Under the pieces are notes generated by a model. It was not told the origin of the DNA. It worked only from the letters and a program-made list of their open reading frames with translations, and made no database searches. The position numbers and the translations under genes were made by a program. Shown piece by piece: positions 42,748 to 56,730 of a stretch of DNA of 64,000 nucleotides (positions are counted from its first letter, which is position 1; every line of letters begins with the position of its first letter). The DNA is taken from contig NZ_BMGG01000002.1 in assembly GCF_014640075.1 (NCBI RefSeq), forward strand, positions 496,001 to 560,000, read 5' to 3'. Origin of the DNA: Chelatococcus reniformis. Its GTDB lineage: Bacteria > Pseudomonadota > Alphaproteobacteria > Rhizobiales > Beijerinckiaceae.

Positions 42748-44258
42748 TGTTCGGGTTCGGCATCCTCTCCGGCCTCATCCTGGTGCCGCTGGTCGGCGCG
42801 GCGTTCATCCTGACGCTGCGCGGCGATGACGCGGCGGTGCAGTCCAACGCCCGCTGGGCGGCGCTTGCCACCACCGTCGTCACCCTGCTGCTTGCGCTGG
42901 TCGCCTGGTCGCGCTTCGATGCCGGCAGCGCCGCGTTCCAGCTGATCGAGACGCACCCCTGGCTGGCCGACAAGATCCAGTTCAAGCTCGGCGTCGACGG
43001 TTTCTCGATGCCCTTCGTGGTGCTGACGGCCTTCCTGATGCCGTTCTGCATCCTCGCCTCGTGGGTCTCGATCGGCTACCGCGTCAAGGAATACTTCGTC
43101 GCCTTCCTGGTGCTTGAAGCCACGATGATCGGCGTCTTCGTCTCGCTCGACCTGGTGCTGTTCTATCTGTTCTTCGAGGCCGGCCTGATCCCGATGTTCC
43201 TGATCATCGGCATCTGGGGGCATGACAGGCGCATCTACGCCAGCTTCAAGTTCTTCCTCTACACGCTGCTCGGCTCGGTGCTGATGCTGCTGGCCATCAT
43301 GGCGATGTACTGGGAAGCGGGCACCACCGACATCCCGACGCTGCTGGCCCACAAGTTCCCGGCCAACATGCAGTACTACCTGTGGGTCGCCTTCTTCGCG
43401 TCCTTCGCGGTGAAGATGCCGATGTGGCCGGTGCATACCTGGCTCCCCGACGCGCACGTGGAGGCGCCGACCGCGGGCTCGGTGATCCTGGCCGGGATCC
43501 TGCTCAAGATGGGCGGCTACGGCTTCATCCGCTTCTCGCTGCCGATGTTCCCGGAGGCGTCGGTCTATTTCGCCCCGCTCGTCTTCGCCCTCTCCGTGGT
43601 CGCGATCATCTACACCTCTCTGGTTGCGCTCATGCAGGAGAACATCAAGAAGTTGATCGCCTATTCATCGGTGGCGCACATGGGCTTCGTCACCATGGGC
43701 ATCTTCTCGATGACCGAGCAGGGCATCCAGGGCGCCATGTTCCAGATGGTGTCGCACGGCCTGGTGTCGGGGGCGCTGTTCCTCGCCGTCGGTGTGATCT
43801 ACGACCGCATGCACACCCTGCGCATCGACGCCTACGGCGGCCTGGTGCAGCGCATGCCGCTCTACGCCACGGTGATGATGGTGCTCACCATGGCAAATGT
43901 CGGCCTGCCGGGCACCTCCGGCTTCGTCGGCGAGATCCTCACCCTCATCGGCACCTTCCGCGCCAACACCTGGGTGGCGTTCTTCGCGACGAGCGGCGTG
44001 ATCCTGTCGGCGGCCTACGGGCTCTGGCTGTACCGGCGCGTCATCTTCGGCGTCATCGAGAAGGACAACCTGCGCAACATCAAGGATCTCAACGCCCGTG
44101 AGCTGGTCGTCTTCGTGCCGCTGGTGGCCCTGATCATCTGGTACGGCGTCCAGCCCAACTACATCCTCGATGTCTTCGCGGCGCCGACCGCCGAACTCCT
44201 CAAGAGCACCCAAGCTGCGCTGTCCGCCGTCAAGACGGCGGCGGTCGCCATCCATTGA
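42747..44258 (+). CDS. nuoM: NADH-quinone oxidoreductase subunit M
   Basis: 503-residue antiporter-like proton-pumping subunit (ND4). Conserved pieces: [20 protein letters not shown] with the key Glu, [18 protein letters not shown], and [23 protein letters not shown] 42747 overlaps the nuoL stop (TGATG). nuoN follows after 7 nt. Confidence 0.97.
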   Translation: MFGFGILSGLILVPLVGAAFILTLRGDDAAVQSNARWAALATTVVTLLLALVAWSRFDAGSAAFQLIETHPWLADKIQFKLGVDGFSMPFVVLTAFLMPFCILASWVSIGYRVKEYFVAFLVLEATMIGVFVSLDLVLFYLFFEAGLIPMFLIIGIWGHDRRIYASFKFFLYTLLGSVLMLLAIMAMYWEAGTTDIPTLLAHKFPANMQYYLWVAFFASFAVKMPMWPVHTWLPDAHVEAPTAGSVILAGILLKMGGYGFIRFSLPMFPEASVYFAPLVFALSVVAIIYTSLVALMQENIKKLIAYSSVAHMGFVTMGIFSMTEQGIQGAMFQMVSHGLVSGALFLAVGVIYDRMHTLRIDAYGGLVQRMPLYATVMMVLTMANVGLPGTSGFVGEILTLIGTFRANTWVAFFATSGVILSAAYGLWLYRRVIFGVIEKDNLRNIKDLNARELVVFVPLVALIIWYGVQPNYILDVFAAPTAELLKSTQAALSAVKTAAVAIH

Positions 44259-44265
44259 GGTCCGT

Positions 44266-45711
44266 ATGACCGCCGCGATGCTTCCGAACCTTCACGTCAT
44301 CCTGCCCGAGTTGATCCTCGCGGTGGGCGTGCTCGGGCTGATCCTGCTCGGCGCGTTTCAGGGCGAGCGGTCCGCGCCGCTTGTCGGCGGGGCGACGCTG
44401 GTGCTGCTGGTGGCGGCCGGCATCGCCGTGGCGATGCAGCCCGGCGAGCGAACGGTCGCCTTCAACGGCGCCTTCGTCGTCGACAATTTCTCGCGCTTCA
44501 TGAAGATCCTGGCGCTGGTCGGCGCCGTCGGCGCCCTGATCCTGGCCTCGGACGACTTCAAGCGGCGCAGGCTCACGGCCTTCGAGTACCCGGTGCTCGT
44601 CACCCTGTCGACGCTCGGCATGCTGGTGATGATCTCGGCGAACGACCTAATTTCGCTCTACATCGGGCTGGAGCTCCAGTCGCTCGCCATCTACGTCATC
44701 TGCGCCTTCGACCGCGACAACACCCGGTCGACGGAGGCGGGCCTGAAGTATTTCGTCCTCGGCGCGCTCTCCTCGGGCATGCTGCTCTACGGCGCCTCGC
44801 TGATCTACGGCTTTTCCGGCACCGTGTCGTTCAGCGGCATCGCTACCGCGATCCAGGGGCAGCAATCCACCGGCATCATCTTCGGCCTCGTCTTCCTGTC
44901 GGCTGGCCTTGCCTTCAAGATCTCCGCGGTGCCGTTCCACATGTGGACACCCGACGTCTACGAGGGCGCGCCCACGCCGGTGACCGCCTTCCTCGCCACC
45001 GCCCCCAAGGCGGCGGCGATGGCGATGACCATCCGCGTCTTCGTCGGCGCCTTTCCGGGCATCACGCCGCAGTGGCAACAGATCGTGGTCTTCATCGCCA
45101 TCGCCTCGATGGTGCTGGGCTCGTTCGCGGCCATCGGCCAGCGCAACATCAAGCGCCTGATGGCCTATTCCTCGATCGGTCACATGGGCTATGCGCTCGT
45201 CGGCCTGGCGGCCGGCACGGCGCAGGGCGTCAATGGCGTGCTGATCTACATGGCGATCTACGTCGCCATGACGCTCGGCACCTTCGCCTGCCTGCTGTCC
45301 ATGCGGCGATCCGGGGTGCTGATCGAGGAGGTCGGCGACCTTGCCGGCCTGTCGCGGCACCATCCGGTGCTGGCTTTCCTGTTTTCGATGCTGATGTTTT
45401 CGCTGGCCGGCATCCCGCCGCTGGCCGGCTTCTTCGCCAAGTTCTACGTGTTTGCCGCCGCCATCCAGGCGGGGCTCGCGACGCTGGCCGTCATCGGCGT
45501 CGTCGCCAGCGTCATCGGCGCGTTCTACTACCTGCGCATCGTCAAGCTGATCTACTTCGACGAGCCGACCGAGGCCTACGAGCCGATGCCCGGGACGGTG
45601 AAGTTCATCCTGGCGCTGTCCAGCATCGTGACGCTGCTGTTCTTCGTCGTGCCGGCGCCGCTCGTCGGTGCGGCCGGGGCGGCGGCGAGATCGCTGTTTC
45701 CGGCGGGATAG
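44266..45711 (+). CDS. nuoN: NADH-quinone oxidoreductase subunit N
   Basis: 481-residue antiporter-like subunit (ND2), last of the fourteen. Seen are [40 protein letters not shown] and [23 protein letters not shown] 44266 has TGAGG just upstream; the longer frame begins within nuoM. It closes the nuo genes; birA starts 90 nt later on the same strand, so read-through is likely. Confidence 0.97.
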   Translation: MTAAMLPNLHVILPELILAVGVLGLILLGAFQGERSAPLVGGATLVLLVAAGIAVAMQPGERTVAFNGAFVVDNFSRFMKILALVGAVGALILASDDFKRRRLTAFEYPVLVTLSTLGMLVMISANDLISLYIGLELQSLAIYVICAFDRDNTRSTEAGLKYFVLGALSSGMLLYGASLIYGFSGTVSFSGIATAIQGQQSTGIIFGLVFLSAGLAFKISAVPFHMWTPDVYEGAPTPVTAFLATAPKAAAMAMTIRVFVGAFPGITPQWQQIVVFIAIASMVLGSFAAIGQRNIKRLMAYSSIGHMGYALVGLAAGTAQGVNGVLIYMAIYVAMTLGTFACLLSMRRSGVLIEEVGDLAGLSRHHPVLAFLFSMLMFSLAGIPPLAGFFAKFYVFAAAIQAGLATLAVIGVVASVIGAFYYLRIVKLIYFDEPTEAYEPMPGTVKFILALSSIVTLLFFVVPAPLVGAAGAAARSLFPAG

Positions 45712-45800
45712 GCGGGATTTGTGTCATCGCGGGTTTGAAGTTCCCGAACGCGGATGCGATGAGAGGGTTGGAACCTTTCATCCTTCACACTCGGGTCCTG

Positions 45801-46598
45801 ATGCAGTTTTCTCTGGCGCCGCAAGCTGAAGCGGCGGGGTACTCCCTTCTCGCGTTCGACTCGATCGGATCGACCAACAGCGAAGCACTCGACCGGGCCC
45901 GGCAGGGAACGCCGGGGCCACTGTGGGTGGTCTCTCCCCACCAGCGCAGCGGGCGGGGGCGCCGCGGCCGCGCGTGGGAAGGGCCGGCGGGTAATCTCGC
46001 CGCGAGCCTGCTGCTCGACGTCACCTGCGATCCGTCGGTCGCGGCGACGCTGGGCTTCGTCGCCGGGCTTGCGGTCGAGCAGGCCCTGCGCATCAGTCTG
46101 CCAGCGCTGGAGCACGGCAGCCGACTGAGGCTCAAATGGCCCAACGACGTGTTGCTCGACGGGGCCAAGCTGGTCGGCATCCTGCTCGAGAGCGAGATGA
46201 TGATGGGCGGCCGCCGCATCGTCGTCGTGGGCATTGGCATCAATGTGGTGGCCTATCCGGAGAACGCGCCGTACCGGGCGACGTCGCTGGCAGCGAGCGG
46301 CGCCCACCTGAGCGCGCCGAGCCTGTTCGAGACGCTGTCGGCGACCTGGCTCGCCTGCCACGCGCAGTGGCGCAATGGCGATGGGCTGCCGGAGATTCGC
46401 CGGCAATGGCTGACGCGCGCCGCCGGTGTCGGCGAGGCGGTGGCCATCAATACCGGAAGCGAAATCATTCGTGGCACGTTCGAGACGATCGACGATGCCG
46501 GCCAGCTGATCGTCAGGCAGGCGGACGGATCGCTGAAGACCATCACCGCGGGCGACGTGCATTTCGGTGCCGCCGCGACCGCCAAGGATCCATCGTAG
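45801..46598 (+). CDS. birA: Biotin-[acetyl-CoA-carboxylase] ligase
   Basis: Attaches biotin to the BCCP subunit of acetyl-CoA carboxylase and other carboxylases. 265 residues: the biotinyl-AMP loop SGRGRRGRAWEG (about 50-61), LKWPNDVLL (about 111-119) and GIGINVV. There is no N-terminal helix-turn-helix, so it is a ligase only and not a repressor. The start is uncertain: ATG 45801 fits relatives, ATG 45759 is in frame; neither has a good ribosome site. Confidence 0.94.
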   Translation: MQFSLAPQAEAAGYSLLAFDSIGSTNSEALDRARQGTPGPLWVVSPHQRSGRGRRGRAWEGPAGNLAASLLLDVTCDPSVAATLGFVAGLAVEQALRISLPALEHGSRLRLKWPNDVLLDGAKLVGILLESEMMMGGRRIVVVGIGINVVAYPENAPYRATSLAASGAHLSAPSLFETLSATWLACHAQWRNGDGLPEIRRQWLTRAAGVGEAVAINTGSEIIRGTFETIDDAGQLIVRQADGSLKTITAGDVHFGAAATAKDPS

Positions 46599-46599
46599 A

Positions 46600-48273
46600 A
46601 TGACCGCACCCCACGACAGCCTGGTCTTCGTTCCGCTCGGCGGCCTCGGCGAGATCGGCCTGAACGCGGCTCTCTATGGCTTCGGGCCGCGGGCCAATCG
46701 CCAATGGATCCTGGTCGACTGCGGCGTCAGCTTCGCCCAGCAGGAGCACATGCCGGGGATCGACCTGATCTACCCCGATCTCGGCTTCCTGGAGGCGAAG
46801 CGCTCGAACCTGCTCGGCATCATCATCACCCACGCGCACGAGGACCACATCGGCGCTCTCGTCGAGCTGTGGCCCCGCCTCAAGGCGCCCGTTTATGCCA
46901 CTCCCTTCGCGCTCGGCCTGCTCGAGGCCCGGCGGCTGTCGGAGCCGAATGCCCCCAAGATTCCGCTCAAGGAAGTCCGGCAGGGCGGCAACCTCACGCT
47001 CGGGCCGTTCGACATCGAGTTCGTCGCCATGTCGCACTCGATTCCGGAATCGAACGCCCTTGCCATCCGCACGCCGCTCGGCCTGGTCGTCCATTCCGGC
47101 GACTGGAAGCTCGACCCGACGCCGGTGGTGGGACAACCGACCGACGAGGAGCGGCTGCGCGCGCTCGGCGACGAAGGCGTGCTGGCGCTGATCAGCGACT
47201 CCACCAACGTGGTGCGCGAGGGCGTGAGCCCGAGCGAGCAGGAGGTGGGCAAGGCGCTGGCCGATGTCATCCGCGAATCGCCGCAGCGGGTCTGCGTGAC
47301 CGCGTTCGCCTCGAACGTGGCACGCATCCGCTCGGTCGCCGAGGCGGCGGCGGCGTGCGGCCGCGAGGTGGTCGTCGTCGGCCGCGGCATGGAGCGGGTC
47401 ATCGAGGTGGCGGAGGAATGCGGCTACCTGTCCGGTCTGCCGCCGTTCCGCTCGCCCGAGTCCTTCGGCTACCTGCCGCGCGATAAGGTGGTGGCGCTGC
47501 TGACCGGCAGCCAGGGCGAGCCCCGCGCGGCCTTGTCGCGGATCGCCACCGACGACCATCCGGCCATCGGCCTGTCCCCGGGCGACCGCGTCGTGTTCTC
47601 GTCCCGCACCATTCCCGGCAACGAACGGGCCGTGGGCGAGATCATCAACAGCCTGGTCAAGCAGGGGATCGAGGTCGTCACCGACCGCGATCACCTGGTG
47701 CACGCCTCCGGCCATCCGCGCCGCGGGGAGATGGAAGCGCTCTACGGGTGGCTGCGGCCGCGCATCGCCGTGCCCGCCCATGGCGAAGCGCTGCATCTGA
47801 CCGAGCATGCGCATTTCGCCAGCAAGTGGGGGACACCGCGCGTGGTGCGCGCCTTCAATGGCGACATGGTGCAGCTCGCGCCCGAGACGGCCACGGTGGT
47901 CGAGAAGGTCCCGGCCGGGCGCCTGTTCCGGGACGGCGACATCGTCATCGCCGCAGGTGAGCCGGCCATTGCCGAGCGGCGGCGGCTGGCCTTCGCCGGC
48001 ATCATCTCCATCGCCATCGCCGTCGACGACCGCGGGGCGCTGATCGGCGAGCCGGAGATCGCCATCAGCGGGCTGCCATCAAAGACCCGGGAGGGCGAGG
48101 CCATGGCCGACATCGTCGCCGACGCGGTGGACGACGCGATCGACAACCTGCCGCGCCCCAAGCGCCGCGACCCGTCCGCCTTCGCCACCGCCGTCGAGCG
48201 CGCCGTGCGGGCGGAGGTGCGCCAAGTGTGGGGCAAGAGGCCCTTCTGCCACGTGCTGGTCGTGAAGGACTGA
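46600..48273 (+). CDS. rnj: Ribonuclease J
   Basis: Metallo-beta-lactamase-fold RNase with 5'-3' exo and endo activity, used by alphaproteobacteria for rRNA and mRNA processing. 557 residues: the zinc motif HAHEDHIGAL (about 78-87), HSGDWKLDP, the beta-CASP region with SDSTNVVREG, and the C-terminal PAHGEALHL. ATG 46600 starts 1 nt after the birA stop. The gene pair is standard in Rhizobiales. Confidence 0.96.
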   Translation: MTAPHDSLVFVPLGGLGEIGLNAALYGFGPRANRQWILVDCGVSFAQQEHMPGIDLIYPDLGFLEAKRSNLLGIIITHAHEDHIGALVELWPRLKAPVYATPFALGLLEARRLSEPNAPKIPLKEVRQGGNLTLGPFDIEFVAMSHSIPESNALAIRTPLGLVVHSGDWKLDPTPVVGQPTDEERLRALGDEGVLALISDSTNVVREGVSPSEQEVGKALADVIRESPQRVCVTAFASNVARIRSVAEAAAACGREVVVVGRGMERVIEVAEECGYLSGLPPFRSPESFGYLPRDKVVALLTGSQGEPRAALSRIATDDHPAIGLSPGDRVVFSSRTIPGNERAVGEIINSLVKQGIEVVTDRDHLVHASGHPRRGEMEALYGWLRPRIAVPAHGEALHLTEHAHFASKWGTPRVVRAFNGDMVQLAPETATVVEKVPAGRLFRDGDIVIAAGEPAIAERRRLAFAGIISIAIAVDDRGALIGEPEIAISGLPSKTREGEAMADIVADAVDDAIDNLPRPKRRDPSAFATAVERAVRAEVRQVWGKRPFCHVLVVKD

Positions 48274-48311
48274 TCGCCCGGCGGTCGCGCGCAGCCGGGT
48301 TCAGGGCGTCG

Positions 48312-48358
48312 GAGCATTGGCTGCGATCGGACGGCTTCGTCCGATTGCGAATTGTTCG
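48312..48358 (+). repeat. Family B right-half hairpin, copy B5
   Basis: GAGCATTGGCTGCGATCGGA, a GCTT loop and TCCGATTGCGAATTG match the right half of copy B2 in layout: GAGCATT, an inverted repeat of a GGA(T/C)G word, then a closing arm. The inner stem runs 48324-48347 with one G-T pair. It lies in the rnj-mce gap. Confidence 0.5.
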
Positions 48359-48421
48359 CGTGCGCGGCAAGAAGGGGAATACCTCCGGCCCACGCCGGGA
48401 CTGCTTCACGGGAGAGGATCA

Positions 48422-48826
48422 ATGATCGGCCGGCTCAACCACGTCGCCATCGCGGTGAAGGACATCGCATCTGCGACGAAGGTCTACCAGAACACCTTGG
48501 GCGCCAAGGTCACCGATGCGGTGCCGCAGCCCGATCACGGGGTCACCACGGTGTTCGTCGAACTGCCCAACACCAAGATCGAGCTGCTCGAGCCGCTGGG
48601 CGCCGATTCGCCGATCGCCAAGTTCCTGGAGCGCAATGCCGACGGCGGCATCCATCACATCTGCTACGAGGTCGACGACATCATCGCCGCGCGCGATCAG
48701 CTGAAGGGGCAGGGCGCGCGCGTGCTCGGCACCGGCGAGCCGCGTATCGGTGCCCATGGCAAGCCGGTGCTGTTCCTGCACCCGAAGGACTTCTGCGGCA
48801 CGCTGGTCGAGCTCGAGCAGGCATGA
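48422..48826 (+). CDS. mce: Methylmalonyl-CoA epimerase
   Basis: Interconverts (R)- and (S)-methylmalonyl-CoA in propionate breakdown. 134 residues of the VOC fold: RLNHVAIAVKDI at the N-terminus (metal His), the ELPNTKIELLEPLG core, GGIHHICYEVDD and VLFLHPKDFCGTLVELEQ with the later metal ligands. ATG 48422 follows GGAGAGGATC. The methylmalonyl-CoA mutase is not in this window. Confidence 0.95.
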   Translation: MIGRLNHVAIAVKDIASATKVYQNTLGAKVTDAVPQPDHGVTTVFVELPNTKIELLEPLGADSPIAKFLERNADGGIHHICYEVDDIIAARDQLKGQGARVLGTGEPRIGAHGKPVLFLHPKDFCGTLVELEQA

Positions 48827-48842
48827 CCCCCCCGGCCGTTCC

Positions 48843-49073
48843 ATGAGCGTCACGCTTGCGATCGGGCTCTATATCGTCATCTGGTGGACGGTGCTGTTCG
48901 CCGTCCTGCCGTTCGGCGTGAAGAGCCAGACGGAGGTCGATGCGGTGGTCGGCGGCACCGAGCCGGGGGCGCCGACGGCGCCGCGGCTCTGGCTCAAGGC
49001 CCTGGTCACCACGGTGGTCGCCGCCGCGGTGTTTGCGGTCGCCTATTGGGCCATCGTCACCATCGAGCTCTGA
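48843..49073 (+). CDS. DUF1467-family small membrane protein
   Basis: 76 residues with two membrane helices (about 2-25 and 50-73) and the family's [19 protein letters not shown] segment. Role unknown. In Rhizobiales it is usually found between mce and proS, as here. The start lies 16 nt after the mce stop, so it is probably co-transcribed. Confidence 0.88.
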   Translation: MSVTLAIGLYIVIWWTVLFAVLPFGVKSQTEVDAVVGGTEPGAPTAPRLWLKALVTTVVAAAVFAVAYWAIVTIEL

Positions 49074-49150
49074 CCGCCCGGCTTGTCTTTTTGCCGCAGC
49101 CGTTGTTGGTGTGCGGTCGCGTTTCCAGAGTTCTGCCGCGCCGAGGTCTC

Positions 49151-50473
49151 ATGCGTCTCTCCCGCTATTTTCTGCCGATCCTGCGCGAGACCCCGAAGGA
49201 AGCGGAGATCGTCTCGCACCGGCTGATGCTGCGCGCCGGCATGATCCGTCAGGAGGCGGCCGGCATCTATGCCTGGCTGCCGCTGGGCCTCAAGGTGCTC
49301 AACAAGATCACGGACATCATCCGCGAGGAGCAGAACCGGGCAGGGGCTGTCGAGCTCCTGATGCCGACCATCCAGCCGGCGGAGCTGTGGCGCGAGTCGG
49401 GCCGCTACGACGCTTACGGCAAGGAGATGCTTCGGATCTCGGATCGGCACGAGCGCGAGATGCTGTTCGGGCCGACCAACGAGGAGATGGTCACCGAGAT
49501 CTTCCGCGCCTATGTGAAGTCCTACAAGGACCTGCCGCTCAACCTCTACCATCTGCAATGGAAGTTCCGCGACGAGATCCGGCCCCGGTTCGGCACCATG
49601 CGCTCGCGCGAGTTCCTGATGAAGGACGCCTATTCCTTCGACCTCGACCAGGCCGGCGCCCGCCACGCCTACAACCGCATGTTCGTCGCCTATCTGCGCA
49701 CCTTCGCGCGCATGGGTCTCAAGGCGATCCCGATGAGGGCCGATACGGGGCCGATCGGCGGCGATTTGAGCCACGAGTTCATCATCCTCGCCGACACGGG
49801 CGAGAGCGAGGTGTTCTGCCATCAGGACTACCTCGGCTTCGCCGTGCCGCCGGCCGACACGGATTTCGAGGACGCGGCGGGCCTGCAAGGGCTCGTCGAT
49901 CATTGGACGTCCCGCTACGCGGCCACGTCCGAGATGCACGACGCCGCAGCGTTCGAGGCGGTCGATGCGGCAAGCCGCGTGTCGGCCCGCGGCATCGAAG
50001 TCGGCCACATCTTCTATTTCGGCACCAAATATTCTGCTCCCATGGGCGCCACGGTGACCGGGCCGGACGGTCAGGAGCGGGCTGTGCACATGGGTTCCTA
50101 CGGCATCGGCCCGTCGCGCCTCGCCGCGGCGCTGATCGAGGCCGGCCACGATGACGACGGCATCATCTGGCCGGACGAGATCGCGCCGTTCCATGTCATG
50201 CTGCTCGATCTCAAGACCGGAGACGGTGCCACCGGGGCCGCGTGCGATACGCTCTACAAGGCGCTGACGCTGCGCGGCCTCGACGTGCTCCACGACGACC
50301 GCGACGAGCGCGCCGGCGCCAAGTTCGCCACCGCGGACCTGATCGGTATTCCCTGGCAGGTCCTGGTCGGACCCAAGGGGCTGGCCAGTGGCAAGGTGGA
50401 GCTGAAGCGCCGCGCCACCGGCGAGCGCGAGCTGCTGTCGATCGAGGAGGCGGTGGCGCGTATCGCCGGCTAG
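49151..50473 (+). CDS. proS: Prolyl-tRNA synthetase (short alphaproteobacterial type)
   Basis: Class II enzyme charging tRNA-Pro. At 440 residues it lacks the editing insertion domain of the longer bacterial type, which is usual for alphaproteobacteria. Motif 2 is seen in [19 protein letters not shown] and motif 3 in [14 protein letters not shown] 49151 begins [19 protein letters not shown] as in relatives. The TAG stop is part of the CTAG at the start of repeat copy B3. Confidence 0.97.
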   Translation: MRLSRYFLPILRETPKEAEIVSHRLMLRAGMIRQEAAGIYAWLPLGLKVLNKITDIIREEQNRAGAVELLMPTIQPAELWRESGRYDAYGKEMLRISDRHEREMLFGPTNEEMVTEIFRAYVKSYKDLPLNLYHLQWKFRDEIRPRFGTMRSREFLMKDAYSFDLDQAGARHAYNRMFVAYLRTFARMGLKAIPMRADTGPIGGDLSHEFIILADTGESEVFCHQDYLGFAVPPADTDFEDAAGLQGLVDHWTSRYAATSEMHDAAAFEAVDAASRVSARGIEVGHIFYFGTKYSAPMGATVTGPDGQERAVHMGSYGIGPSRLAAALIEAGHDDDGIIWPDEIAPFHVMLLDLKTGDGATGAACDTLYKALTLRGLDVLHDDRDERAGAKFATADLIGIPWQVLVGPKGLASGKVELKRRATGERELLSIEEAVARIAG

Positions 50474-50565
50474 TGCATTCTGCCATTGGACGAGGTCGGC
50501 CAAGGGCGCAGAAATGCGCATCGTCTTTCGAAGCCGGGGCGCTTCCACCCAAGCCTCAAGCGCTC
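50470..50565 (-). repeat. Dispersed repeat family B, copy B3
   Basis: Read on the minus strand it runs AGCGCTTGAGGCTTGGGTGG ... GACGATGCGCATTTCTGCGC ... CTCGTCCAATGGCAGAATGC, colinear with copy B2. Its CTAG end at 50470-50473 contains the proS stop codon. It abuts copy A2. Confidence 0.7.
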
Positions 50566-50670
50566 TCGATCGTTTTTGAGCGAAGTGGACGCCGGTTCGC
50601 GTGAAGAAAACGCGACAAAACAAACAGATAGGGCAATTCAGCGATTCGCAGAAACGCGGAAATGCTCTAG
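50566..50670 (+). repeat. Dispersed repeat family A, copy A2
   Basis: Starts CGATCGTTTTTGAGCG, keeps the core AAGTGGACGCCGGTTCGCGT and GAAGAAAACGCGACAAAAC, and ends GAAACGCGGAAATGCTCTAG. The left CTAG is missing where it joins copy B3. Lies in the proS-lolC gap. Confidence 0.9.
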
Positions 50671-50826
50671 GGGAGGGCTCGGCCCGGCGGCTTCGTATTT
50701 TCGCCGTCATGTCCTAGCTTTCTCTGTCGGTCCGTGGGCCGGCCGGAATCACCGCTGGCGTCGCGGCCCGAGCCGGGCGGCCCCTGGTCCCGGTCCGCCG
50801 CTGCGCAGAGCTGAACCGAGGAGTGC

Positions 50827-52107
50827 ATGGCGAGTCCATCCGGAGAACCTGCTGCGACTCGTCCCTTCGCGCCATTCGAGTGGATGATCGCCTGGCGCTA
50901 TCTGCGCGCGCGCCGCAAGGAAGGCTTCATCTCCGTCATCGCCGGCTTTTCGTTTCTCGGCATCATGCTCGGGGTCGCGACGCTGATCATCGTCCTGTCG
51001 GTGATGAACGGCTTCCGCCATGAGCTGCTCGCCAAGATCATCGGCATCAATGGCCATATCTTCGTGCAGGCGCTCGACCGCCCGCTGACCGATTTTGTCC
51101 AGCTCTCCGAGGCGTTGGCCAAGGTACCCGGCGTCAAGCTCGTGGTGCCGATGGTGGAAGGGCAGGCGCTGGCGTCGTCGCCGTCCGGCGCCAACGGCGT
51201 GCTGGTGCGCGGCGTGCGCGAGGCCGACCTGCACAATATCGACTATGTCTCGGCCAATCTGCGGGAAGGGACGATCGAGGGCTTTGATACCAAGGGCGGC
51301 GTGATCATCGGCAAGCGACTCGCCGACAGCCTCGGATTGCACGCCGGCGACACCATCACGCTGGTGGCGCCACGCGGCGCCGCGACGCCCTTCGGCACCG
51401 CCCCGCGCATCAAGTCGTATCCGGTCAACGGCGTCTTCGAGATCGGCATGTCGGAGTTCGACGGCACCTTCGTCTACATGCCGTTGGCCGAGGCACAGGC
51501 CTATTTCAACCGCGCCGACGACGTCAGCGTCATCGAGGTCTACATCGCCGACGCCGATCAGGTGGACGGCGTGCGCCAGGCGATCGAACGGGGCATCGAC
51601 CGCCAGCTCATGCTGACGGACTGGCGCACGCGCAACCGCACCTTCTTCGGCGTGCTCAAGGTCGAGCGCAACGTCATGTTCCTGATCCTGCTGCTGATCG
51701 TGCTGGTGGCTGCGCTTAACATCGTCTCGGGCATCATCATGCTGGTCAAGGACAAGAGCGCCGACATCGCCATCCTGCGCACGATGGGCGCGACGCGCGG
51801 CGCCATCATGCGGATCTTCCTGATCACCGGGGCGGCCATCGGCGTCGTCGGCACGTTGGCCGGGCTGGTGCTTGGGCTGCTGCTCTCCTGGAACGTCGAG
51901 GCGATGCGGCAATTCCTGTCGAACATGCTGGAGACCAATCTGTTTCCCGCCGAGTTCTACTTCCTCAGCCGGCTCCCGGCGGTGGTCGATCCGGGTGAGG
52001 TGATCACCGTGGTGATGACCGCCTTCGTGCTGTCGCTGCTCGCCACGCTCTATCCGAGCTGGCGGGCCGCCAAGCTCGACCCGGTCGAAGCCCTGCGCTA
52101 CGGCTGA
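50827..52107 (+). CDS. lolC: Lipoprotein-releasing ABC transporter permease (LolC/LolE family)
   Basis: Inner-membrane permease that extracts outer-membrane lipoproteins for LolA. 426 residues: N-terminal [20 protein letters not shown], a first helix (about 33-60), a periplasmic domain of about 220 residues, and three C-terminal helices with [20 protein letters not shown] and [19 protein letters not shown]. Only one permease gene is here, so a homodimer is likely, as in other alphaproteobacteria. It overlaps lolD by 1 nt. Confidence 0.95.
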   Translation: MASPSGEPAATRPFAPFEWMIAWRYLRARRKEGFISVIAGFSFLGIMLGVATLIIVLSVMNGFRHELLAKIIGINGHIFVQALDRPLTDFVQLSEALAKVPGVKLVVPMVEGQALASSPSGANGVLVRGVREADLHNIDYVSANLREGTIEGFDTKGGVIIGKRLADSLGLHAGDTITLVAPRGAATPFGTAPRIKSYPVNGVFEIGMSEFDGTFVYMPLAEAQAYFNRADDVSVIEVYIADADQVDGVRQAIERGIDRQLMLTDWRTRNRTFFGVLKVERNVMFLILLLIVLVAALNIVSGIIMLVKDKSADIAILRTMGATRGAIMRIFLITGAAIGVVGTLAGLVLGLLLSWNVEAMRQFLSNMLETNLFPAEFYFLSRLPAVVDPGEVITVVMTAFVLSLLATLYPSWRAAKLDPVEALRYG

Positions 52108-52805
52108 TGGCCTTGAGCGAGTCCGATCCCCCCGCCCTGTTCCTGTCGAAAATCGAGCGGTCCTACGCCGAAGGCGAAGGTGCGCTCCAGATCCTGCGTG
52201 GAGCCGACCTCGCCATCTGGCCGGGCGAGATCGTCGGCCTGGTCGCCCCCTCGGGCACCGGCAAGTCGACGCTCCTGCATGTCGCCGGCCTCCTGGAAAA
52301 GCCCAACGGGGGCGAGGTCTACATCGGCGAGCAGCCGACCGTAGGGCTCGACGACGACGGCCGCACGCGGCTGCGGCGGACCGAAATCGGCTTCGTCTAC
52401 CAGTCGCATCATCTGCTCCCGGAGTTCTCGGCTCTGGAGAACGTCGTCATCCCGCAGATGATCACCGGCCTGAACAGGCAGGAGGCCGCGGCGCGCGGCA
52501 GCGAGCTGCTGGGCTTCCTCGGCCTCGGGCAGCGGCTCACCCACCGCCCGGCGGAGCTGTCGGGCGGCGAGCAGCAGCGGGTCGCCATCGCCCGCGCCGT
52601 GGCCAACGCCCCACGCCTGCTCCTGGCGGACGAGCCGACCGGCAATCTCGACCCCGGCACCGCCGAGCACGTCTTCACGACACTGCTGCAGCTGGTGCGG
52701 GCCACCGGGCTCGCAGCCCTGGTGGCCACCCACAACCTGACCCTGGCGGCACAGATGGATCGCCGGGTCACCATTCGCGACGGGTTGATCGTCTCGGCCG
52801 ACTGA
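52107..52805 (+). CDS. lolD: Lipoprotein-releasing ABC transporter ATPase LolD
   Basis: 232 residues with all ABC motifs: Walker [14 protein letters not shown]-loop [10 protein letters not shown], signature [14 protein letters not shown], Walker [13 protein letters not shown] and the H-loop ATHNL. The family's [18 protein letters not shown] is a good LolD marker. Translationally coupled to lolC (TGATG). Confidence 0.96.
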   Translation: MALSESDPPALFLSKIERSYAEGEGALQILRGADLAIWPGEIVGLVAPSGTGKSTLLHVAGLLEKPNGGEVYIGEQPTVGLDDDGRTRLRRTEIGFVYQSHHLLPEFSALENVVIPQMITGLNRQEAAARGSELLGFLGLGQRLTHRPAELSGGEQQRVAIARAVANAPRLLLADEPTGNLDPGTAEHVFTTLLQLVRATGLAALVATHNLTLAAQMDRRVTIRDGLIVSAD

Positions 52806-52868
52806 GCGCGACGCAAGAGCAGCAGAAACGATTCGTTAACGGTCCTGAAGCGGCAGCGCGTCTTGCGC

Positions 52869-52918
52869 TTGTCGAAAGAACAAAACAAGAACATATTGCA
52901 TTTGTTCGCTTTCGGGAG
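52869..52918 (+). promoter_or_regulatory. LexA (SOS) box within a promoter
   Basis: GAAC-AAAACAA-GAAC at 52878-52892 is a perfect direct repeat of the alphaproteobacterial LexA operator (GTTC-N7-GTTC read on the other strand). It lies inside the 17-nt spacer of a plausible promoter, TTGTCG at 52869-52874 and CATATT at 52892-52897, an ideal place for repression. GGGAG (52914-52918) is the ribosome site of the next ORF. Confidence 0.7.
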
Positions 52919-52925
52919 TCCTCAC

Positions 52926-53024
52926 ATGACCCATCTCATCCTTCGTGGCGCGGCCGAGCTCGCCGCCTTGTCGCTGTTCGTTGCCATGATCGGCTTGTGG
53001 GCGGGGATCGCTGCCGGTGCCTGA
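52926..53024 (+). CDS. 32-residue single-pass membrane peptide, predicted SOS-regulated
   Basis: Reads MTHLILRGAAELAALSLF, then VAMIGLWAGIAAGA. One hydrophobic helix covers about residues 9-30 with a short positive/polar N-terminus, suggesting N-in topology. GGGAG stands 7 nt before the ATG. A LexA box lies 34 nt upstream. Size, membrane helix and SOS control recall SidA of Caulobacter, a 29-residue SOS-induced division inhibitor, but I cannot claim homology. dnaE starts 132 nt downstream on the same strand. Confidence 0.7.
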   Translation: MTHLILRGAAELAALSLFVAMIGLWAGIAAGA

Positions 53025-53156
53025 GCGCTGGGCGCGCGGCGCGACGCCGTGGCCCGGTTCCATCCACAGGAGAGGCGCTGGCGAAGCTTCAGCGCCGCGC
53101 CCGGACGGCCGATACTCGGCCAGGGGCCCCGCCTGTGACCGGCTCCGGGAGCGACC

Positions 53157-56615
<3,459 letters not shown>

Positions 56616-56730
56616 GCGCCCGAGCGCCGGCGACTTTGCGCCTGCGCCCGTTGCTGCTACACCGCCACAACCTGTGCGCCCACCGTGCCCACGGCGCGGA
56701 GCGCTACAACCGCAGATAGCCCGAGCCTGC

